From assembly GCA_004357015.1 (NCBI GenBank), contig SMXE01000162.1, positions 1-11,291 of the forward strand: DNA of 11,291 bases. Reading direction: 5' to 3'. The notes beneath the pieces were generated by a model that saw only the letters and a program-made list of their open reading frames with translations, searched no databases and had not been told where the DNA came from. Position numbers and translations under genes: made by a program. This document shows positions 7,986-11,291 of the stretch, piece by piece; position 1 is the first letter of the stretch; the number at the start of each line of letters is the position of its first letter. Origin of the DNA: Caldithrix sp. Lineage in GTDB: Bacteria > Zhuqueibacterota > Zhuqueibacteria > Oceanimicrobiales > Oceanimicrobiaceae.

Positions 7986-8567
7986 TCAGGCTTGCTCCCG
8001 GTCCAGCCATTTTTCGATATTGGGCGATTTGTAGTTCTCGAGACAGCTCAGCAGCGTATTGGGGTCATGCTCGATCAGGATCATCGAGCGGTGCAATCGG
8101 CTCAGGAATCGTTCCTGCTCGAGGTGGTCGAGGAATTCGATTAGCCGGGCAAAGTAGTCCATGATATTCAATATTCCGCATGGTTTCCGGTGTAAACCGA
8201 GTTGCCCCCAGGTCAGGACTTCGAAGAACTCGTCCAGAGTGCCGAGTCCGCCCGGGAGGGCTATGAAGGCATCCGCCAGCTCAGCCATCAGCATCTTGCG
8301 TTCATGCATGGATTCCACGACTTTAAGTTCGGTGAGATTTGAGTGCGCGACATCTTTATTGAAAAGAAACCGCGGCATGACGCCGGTGACACGCCCGCCA
8401 GCTTGCAGCACGGCATCGGCCAGCGCCCCCATTACGCCGACATGTGCGCCGCCGTAGATGAGTTGTATGTTTCTGTCCGCCAGAAGATTCCCCAGCTTTT
8501 TGGTCTCAGCAACATACCTGGGGTCGGCGCCGGGACTCGAGCCGCAGTAGATGCAAATTCGTTTCAA
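7986..8567 (-). CDS. LOG family protein (nucleoside monophosphate phosphoribohydrolase)
   Basis: 193 aa, the TIGR00730/LOG Rossmann-like family. Motifs: IYCGSSPG at the N terminus, LIYGGAHVGVMG (37-48), the MHERK segment with R90/K91, and the nucleotide-binding signature PGGLGTLDE (105-113), which contains the catalytic Glu. LOG enzymes cleave the N-glycosidic bond of (cytokinin) nucleoside 5'-monophosphates to give base and ribose 5-phosphate. In bacteria the substrate is often AMP or another purine nucleotide, and plant-hormone production should not be assumed. The start overlaps the nucleoside phosphorylase stop by ATGA (8564-8567), so translation is coupled. Together with its neighbours it suggests nucleotide turnover. 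Confidence 0.93.
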   Translation of the reverse strand: MKRICIYCGSSPGADPRYVAETKKLGNLLADRNIQLIYGGAHVGVMGALADAVLQAGGRVTGVMPRFLFNKDVAHSNLTELKVVESMHERKMLMAELADAFIALPGGLGTLDEFFEVLTWGQLGLHRKPCGILNIMDYFARLIEFLDHLEQERFLSRLHRSMILIEHDPNTLLSCLENYKSPNIEKWLDREQA

Positions 8568-9358
8568 GTTTTCTTCTCCTGCGAATCGGATTCGTTCATG
8601 GCCAGGCAGGCTTCAGCCGCCAGCCATAGTAGCTCGCGCCTGCGTTCAGCGTGCCGGGTCCAGCCGCGGGTTTGCCAGGTGTCGCTGCTGACATCGTCGC
8701 CGGCGTAAAGGATATGTCCCAGACTGACGCCACGGAATTTTGCCACTGCAAACAGTGCGGCTGCTTCCATCTCCACGACGAGACAGCCTTCTGATCTGCG
8801 CAACCGAATTTTTTGCGGCGTCTCCCGGTAGATGGCGTCAGTAGTCCAGGTCTTTGTCAGGGTGTACGCCAGGTTTTTTTGCTGGAGTGTCGTCTCGATG
8901 GCTTGCACAGCTTCCGGGCTTGCTGCAACTTCGCGTGCCGGCGGCAGGTAGTGATAGGAGGTGCCTTCGTCCCGTACCGCCGCTACGGGTACCAGCAGTT
9001 CTCCCATGGCAAGCTTGCTGTCAAGCACGCCGCCGGCGCCGCATGCGATGAATTTTCGGCAGCCCAGAGAGATGACTTCCTCGAAAAGCGCAGCGGCAAG
9101 TGGCGCTCCGACGCCCGGCTGCAACAGAGCTATCTCTCGGCCGTTAACGTCGAGCCTGTAAACGATGTGCACGCCGATCTCGGATTTGAGTTTCCTTATT
9201 TTGGTTAAACGGTTCTGTTGACGCAGTTTGTTGATCTCGTCATTGAAGAAACAGAGGACGCAGTGTTCGGGAATTTCTGTTGGCGCTGCGATAGCGTGCG
9301 GCTCGATGACCGCTTTGCGCGTCTCGTCAAATTCGAGAATAGGGTAGTCCTTTTTCAT
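8564..9358 (-). CDS. nucleoside phosphorylase (PNP/UDP family)
   Basis: 264 aa. PNP_UDP_1 fold: QPGVGAP (80-86) and CGAGGVL (106-112) in the phosphate/ribose-binding region, WTTDAIYRET (171-180), EMEAAALFAVA (196-206) with the Met-Glu pair that contacts ribose, and GDD (220-222) near the base-binding loop. It splits a nucleoside with phosphate into base and (deoxy)ribose 1-phosphate. The TTDAIYRET and EMEAAALF pattern is closest to uridine-phosphorylase-like members, but base specificity cannot be read with certainty. It is cytoplasmic. It overlaps the HAD gene upstream (ATGA at 9355-9358) and the LOG gene downstream (ATGA at 8564-8567), tightly coupling all three. About 25 residues precede the first family-like segment, so the first Met may add a short extension. 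Confidence 0.93.
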   Translation of the reverse strand: MKKDYPILEFDETRKAVIEPHAIAAPTEIPEHCVLCFFNDEINKLRQQNRLTKIRKLKSEIGVHIVYRLDVNGREIALLQPGVGAPLAAALFEEVISLGCRKFIACGAGGVLDSKLAMGELLVPVAAVRDEGTSYHYLPPAREVAASPEAVQAIETTLQQKNLAYTLTKTWTTDAIYRETPQKIRLRRSEGCLVVEMEAAALFAVAKFRGVSLGHILYAGDDVSSDTWQTRGWTRHAERRRELLWLAAEACLAMNESDSQEKKT

Positions 9359-10023
9359 CGGTTTGAGAAGACATGTTCGTTTTCGGGCAGGATTTCACGC
9401 AGCGAATTCAGCACTGTTGCGCCAGTCGTGCTTAGACGCTCCCGCGAATGATGGCCGTTAGCGACCAGGATGCAATCTGTACCCATGACCGACGCGACCT
9501 CGAAATCGTGCAACGTGTCGCCGATGAACAGAACATCTTTTGCGGCGATTCCCAGTTTGCGTAGATGCGTTCTGCCGTTTTCGGTCTTGCCGCTGGCATA
9601 GTGGTCGTTCAGTCCGATCAGGGTTTCAAAGCAATTTTCTAAATCGAGCGCCCGCACCATCTGTGATAAATAGGACTGCTCCATTGCCGAGAGCACGGAT
9701 TGGCGCAACCCGAGGCCGCGGCAGGCGTCCAGAACTTCCCTGGCATCCGGTTGCAGCGTGCATTCGCCAGAGCGGGCATGATAGATTTCGATGAACTCAA
9801 TGGCTACGCTTTCGAAGGGCTCCTGCACAAAATTGAAGCCCACCTTCTTGTAGTAGTCAATGATGGGAAAGCCGAAGATGGCCTGGTATGTTTCATGCGT
9901 AATGCTTGCCCTATCGCGTTTCCGGAGCAGCTCGTTCATGATATCGAGACACAGCCAGCAGTCGTCCAGCAGTGTGCCGTTCCAATCCCAGATAATGTGT
10001 TTGTAAGTGTGTAATCCCTTCAA
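9355..10023 (-). CDS. HAD-superfamily hydrolase, phosphoglycolate-phosphatase-like
   Basis: 222 aa from the preferred TTG start (10021-10023). That start follows AAAGGGCGG with good spacing and lies 11 bp after the upstream stop. An ATG at 10149 would add 42 residues that overlap the previous gene and lack family character. HAD motifs: I, DWNGTLLDD (D13 nucleophile; the usual second Asp is N15); II, Ser in VLSAMEQ (S112); III, Lys in SGKTENG (K146); IV, GDTLHD (D169, D173). A helical cap of the Gph/PGMB type lies between I and II. It probably dephosphorylates a small metabolite. Neighbouring nucleotide enzymes suggest a nucleotide or sugar phosphate, but this is inference. The Asn in place of Asp in motif I may alter acid/base catalysis. 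Confidence 0.88.
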   Translation of the reverse strand: MKGLHTYKHIIWDWNGTLLDDCWLCLDIMNELLRKRDRASITHETYQAIFGFPIIDYYKKVGFNFVQEPFESVAIEFIEIYHARSGECTLQPDAREVLDACRGLGLRQSVLSAMEQSYLSQMVRALDLENCFETLIGLNDHYASGKTENGRTHLRKLGIAAKDVLFIGDTLHDFEVASVMGTDCILVANGHHSRERLSTTGATVLNSLREILPENEHVFSNR

Positions 10024-10034
10024 GATACCGCCCT

Positions 10035-10487
10035 TTAGTTTGAAGCCGAAGAAGTGTGGTCGTGCACGATGCGCCAGCCATTGGAGGTTTTGCGCAGCAG
10101 GAGTGTGAACAGTCCCCATGGCTTGTCGTGGTCTCGCAAAAGTTGCCACCGGCCAAATGCCATGACGGCATCCGAAGAAATGACCTTAATGTCCAGGTCG
10201 CTGAAACTCAGATGTCCCATGGTCGCTTTGTCGGGATAGCGTTGTGAGTAGCGTTCGAAAACGGACTGCCAGCCGAGGGAAACGGTACCGCCGCTGGCAA
10301 AACGGAGCGAATCTGACTGCCAGTATGCATGCATGTAGGCGGCTATGTCGCCGTCGTTCCAGCCTTGCCCCGAGGCTTTCAACACCTGCATAATTTCCTT
10401 TTTGATGGCCTTTTCGTCAATCCGGCCGGGGGTCTCGCAGGCAAAGCAGAGGAGACCGAATATCAAAAAGCTTGCATAGATTTTCAT
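10035..10487 (-). CDS. NTF2-like (SnoaL/DUF4440-type) lipoprotein
   Basis: 150 aa. A short signal peptide (MKIYASFLIFGLL) ends in CFAC with Cys17 as likely lipidation site; the lipobox is not canonical at -3. The mature part is an NTF2-like cone fold of the DUF4440/SnoaL kind: VLKASGQGWNDGDIAAYMHAYW, FASGGTV, GWQSVFERY, then the strands MGHLSFSDLDIKVIS, AVMAFGRWQLL, WGLFTLLLRKTSNGWRIVHDHTS. Such domains bind small ligands or act as enzymes, and no specific activity can be assigned. The start overlaps the stop of the Ycf48-like gene (ATGA, 10484-10487), and its own stop is 11 bp before the HAD start, so it belongs to the same transcript. Confidence 0.85.
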   Translation of the reverse strand: MKIYASFLIFGLLCFACETPGRIDEKAIKKEIMQVLKASGQGWNDGDIAAYMHAYWQSDSLRFASGGTVSLGWQSVFERYSQRYPDKATMGHLSFSDLDIKVISSDAVMAFGRWQLLRDHDKPWGLFTLLLRKTSNGWRIVHDHTSSASN

Positions 10488-11291
10488 TTTTCACCAGCCA
10501 CTCTTGTCAGTATGAGTTTTGCAATGCGTCCGTCTGCGCCTGCAGCCCAACCTGCATCCGGGCTGTCCCCGAAATTGACCACATGGTTTCCAACCGTATC
10601 CACCTGCGTCCAGGTGAGGCCGTCGTCTGCTGAGTAGCTGGTGCCGGGTGTGCCGACTGCCACCAGCAGGGGAGGAGAGGCGTCGGGTACGAAGCTTACG
10701 CAGGATCTGTAACTCACCCCGGTTGCGCCGTCTACGAGTTGCCACGTTCGCCCGCCGTCTGTTGTGCGTGCCACATTTGCTCCCGATTCGGCCGGCGCAG
10801 CATAGTCGCCGCCGACTGCGACGCCTATTTTTTCATCCCGAAAGGCGAGGGAGAAAATTCCGGCCGATTGTTTTCCACAGAGGATGGGTGTGCTGACTGC
10901 TTGCCACGTTTGTCCCCGGTTTATCGAGTGAAAAACACGAGCAGCCGACCCACCTGAACAAATCCAGACATGGTTGGTTCCGAACGTCCTGATCCCGGTC
11001 CCGCTGGCCGCGAACCCATATTCGCCTTCTACAACTGCGGGAATAGATTCGGGCGGCATCTGCACCCAGGTCGCTCCACCGTCACCGGTTATAATAATGA
11101 ATGGATGTCCATCCATCGGATCGCCGTACGCGATACCGTTATCAGCGTCCCAGAAGGTGATGCCGTCCAGAAAGCCATCCGGATGTGGATTGGTGAATTG
11201 TAGTTGCCAAGTGCGGCCGCCGTCGCTCGTGTTGTAAATCCTAGACCTTTCTCCCGGGCCGGCGCTCATGAGAAAAGCGTGGTTTGCGTCA
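10484..11291 (-). CDS. Ycf48/BNR-type beta-propeller protein, 5' end outside window
   Basis: Partial: the frame is still open at the right edge (DANHAFLMSAGPGERSR), leaving about 268 C-terminal residues. At least five Asp-box-like motifs (S/T-x-D-x-G-x-T-W) mark successive propeller blades: TSDGGRTW, TGDGGATW, SINRGQTW (degenerate), TTDGGRTW and SADDGLTW. Blade strands such as GITFWDADNGIAYGD and SLAFRDEKIGVAVGGDY are typical of the Ycf48/sortilin/sialidase-like group often labelled oxidoreductase or glycosyl hydrolase. No catalytic residues of sialidases can be assigned. A Ycf48-like fold does not imply photosynthesis here. It is probably secreted, given its lipoprotein neighbour, but the signal peptide is not visible. 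It is the most upstream gene seen of the coupled - strand operon. Confidence 0.88.
   Translation of the reverse strand, partial: DANHAFLMSAGPGERSRIYNTSDGGRTWQLQFTNPHPDGFLDGITFWDADNGIAYGDPMDGHPFIIITGDGGATWVQMPPESIPAVVEGEYGFAASGTGIRTFGTNHVWICSGGSAARVFHSINRGQTWQAVSTPILCGKQSAGIFSLAFRDEKIGVAVGGDYAAPAESGANVARTTDGGRTWQLVDGATGVSYRSCVSFVPDASPPLLVAVGTPGTSYSADDGLTWTQVDTVGNHVVNFGDSPDAGWAAGADGRIAKLILTRVAGEK

Noticed and set aside
10024..10149. 42-residue N-terminal extension of the HAD protein from an ATG at 10149
   Set aside because: It would overlap the NTF2-like gene by over 100 bp and precedes the first HAD strand with unrelated sequence; TTG 10023 has a good Shine-Dalgarno.

Overview
The window reads as a chromosomal segment of a Gram-negative bacterium. 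Several predicted lipoproteins, a TonB-dependent outer-membrane receptor remnant and periplasmic copper/cytochrome proteins show an outer membrane. The mix (LemA, hexameric-type glutamate dehydrogenase, a receiver/PPDK_N composite protein, Ycf48-like propeller) would fit an FCB-superphylum or similar environmental lineage, but no marker gene fixes the taxonomy. There are no rRNA or tRNA genes, insertion sequences or CRISPR arrays.

Left part, + strand (1-5147): the 3' end of a lemA-family gene; a 327-bp gap holding a hairpin terminator overlapped by a 16-codon ORF with a strong Shine-Dalgarno sequence; an intact gdhA (453 aa); a perfect terminator hairpin; and, only about 20 bp beyond it, a ~997-aa protein. 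That protein joins two receiver-like domains to a pyruvate-phosphate-dikinase-type ATP-binding domain. It lacks the phosphohistidine and PEP-binding domains that complete the normal enzyme.

Middle (5148-7291, - strand genes meeting the + strand gene head-on): a copper-handling cassette, in transcription order TonB-dependent receptor remnant, lipoprotein cytochrome c, SCO-type copper chaperone/thioredoxin-fold protein, PCu(A)C copper chaperone. The receptor is broken: a signal peptide is joined to only the last ~110 residues of the barrel, and the remaining reading frame is shifted near 6936-6950. Together these genes point to copper acquisition and delivery, probably for CuA-site or other cuproenzyme assembly.

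Right part (7366-11291, - strand): a DinB-fold protein, then, reading leftwards from the right edge, a compact operon of a Ycf48/BNR-type beta-propeller (5' end outside the window), an NTF2-like lipoprotein, a HAD hydrolase starting at TTG, a nucleoside phosphorylase and a LOG-type phosphoribohydrolase. Three of its four junctions are 4-bp ATGA overlaps. The last three genes fit nucleotide/nucleoside turnover: LOG releases a base from a nucleoside monophosphate, the phosphorylase releases a base from a nucleoside, and the HAD protein is a candidate phosphatase.

The most noteworthy items are the receiver/PPDK_N composite protein, the decayed receptor inside an otherwise intact copper cassette, the possible leader-peptide attenuator before gdhA, and the terminator and short repeats packed in front of the composite gene.
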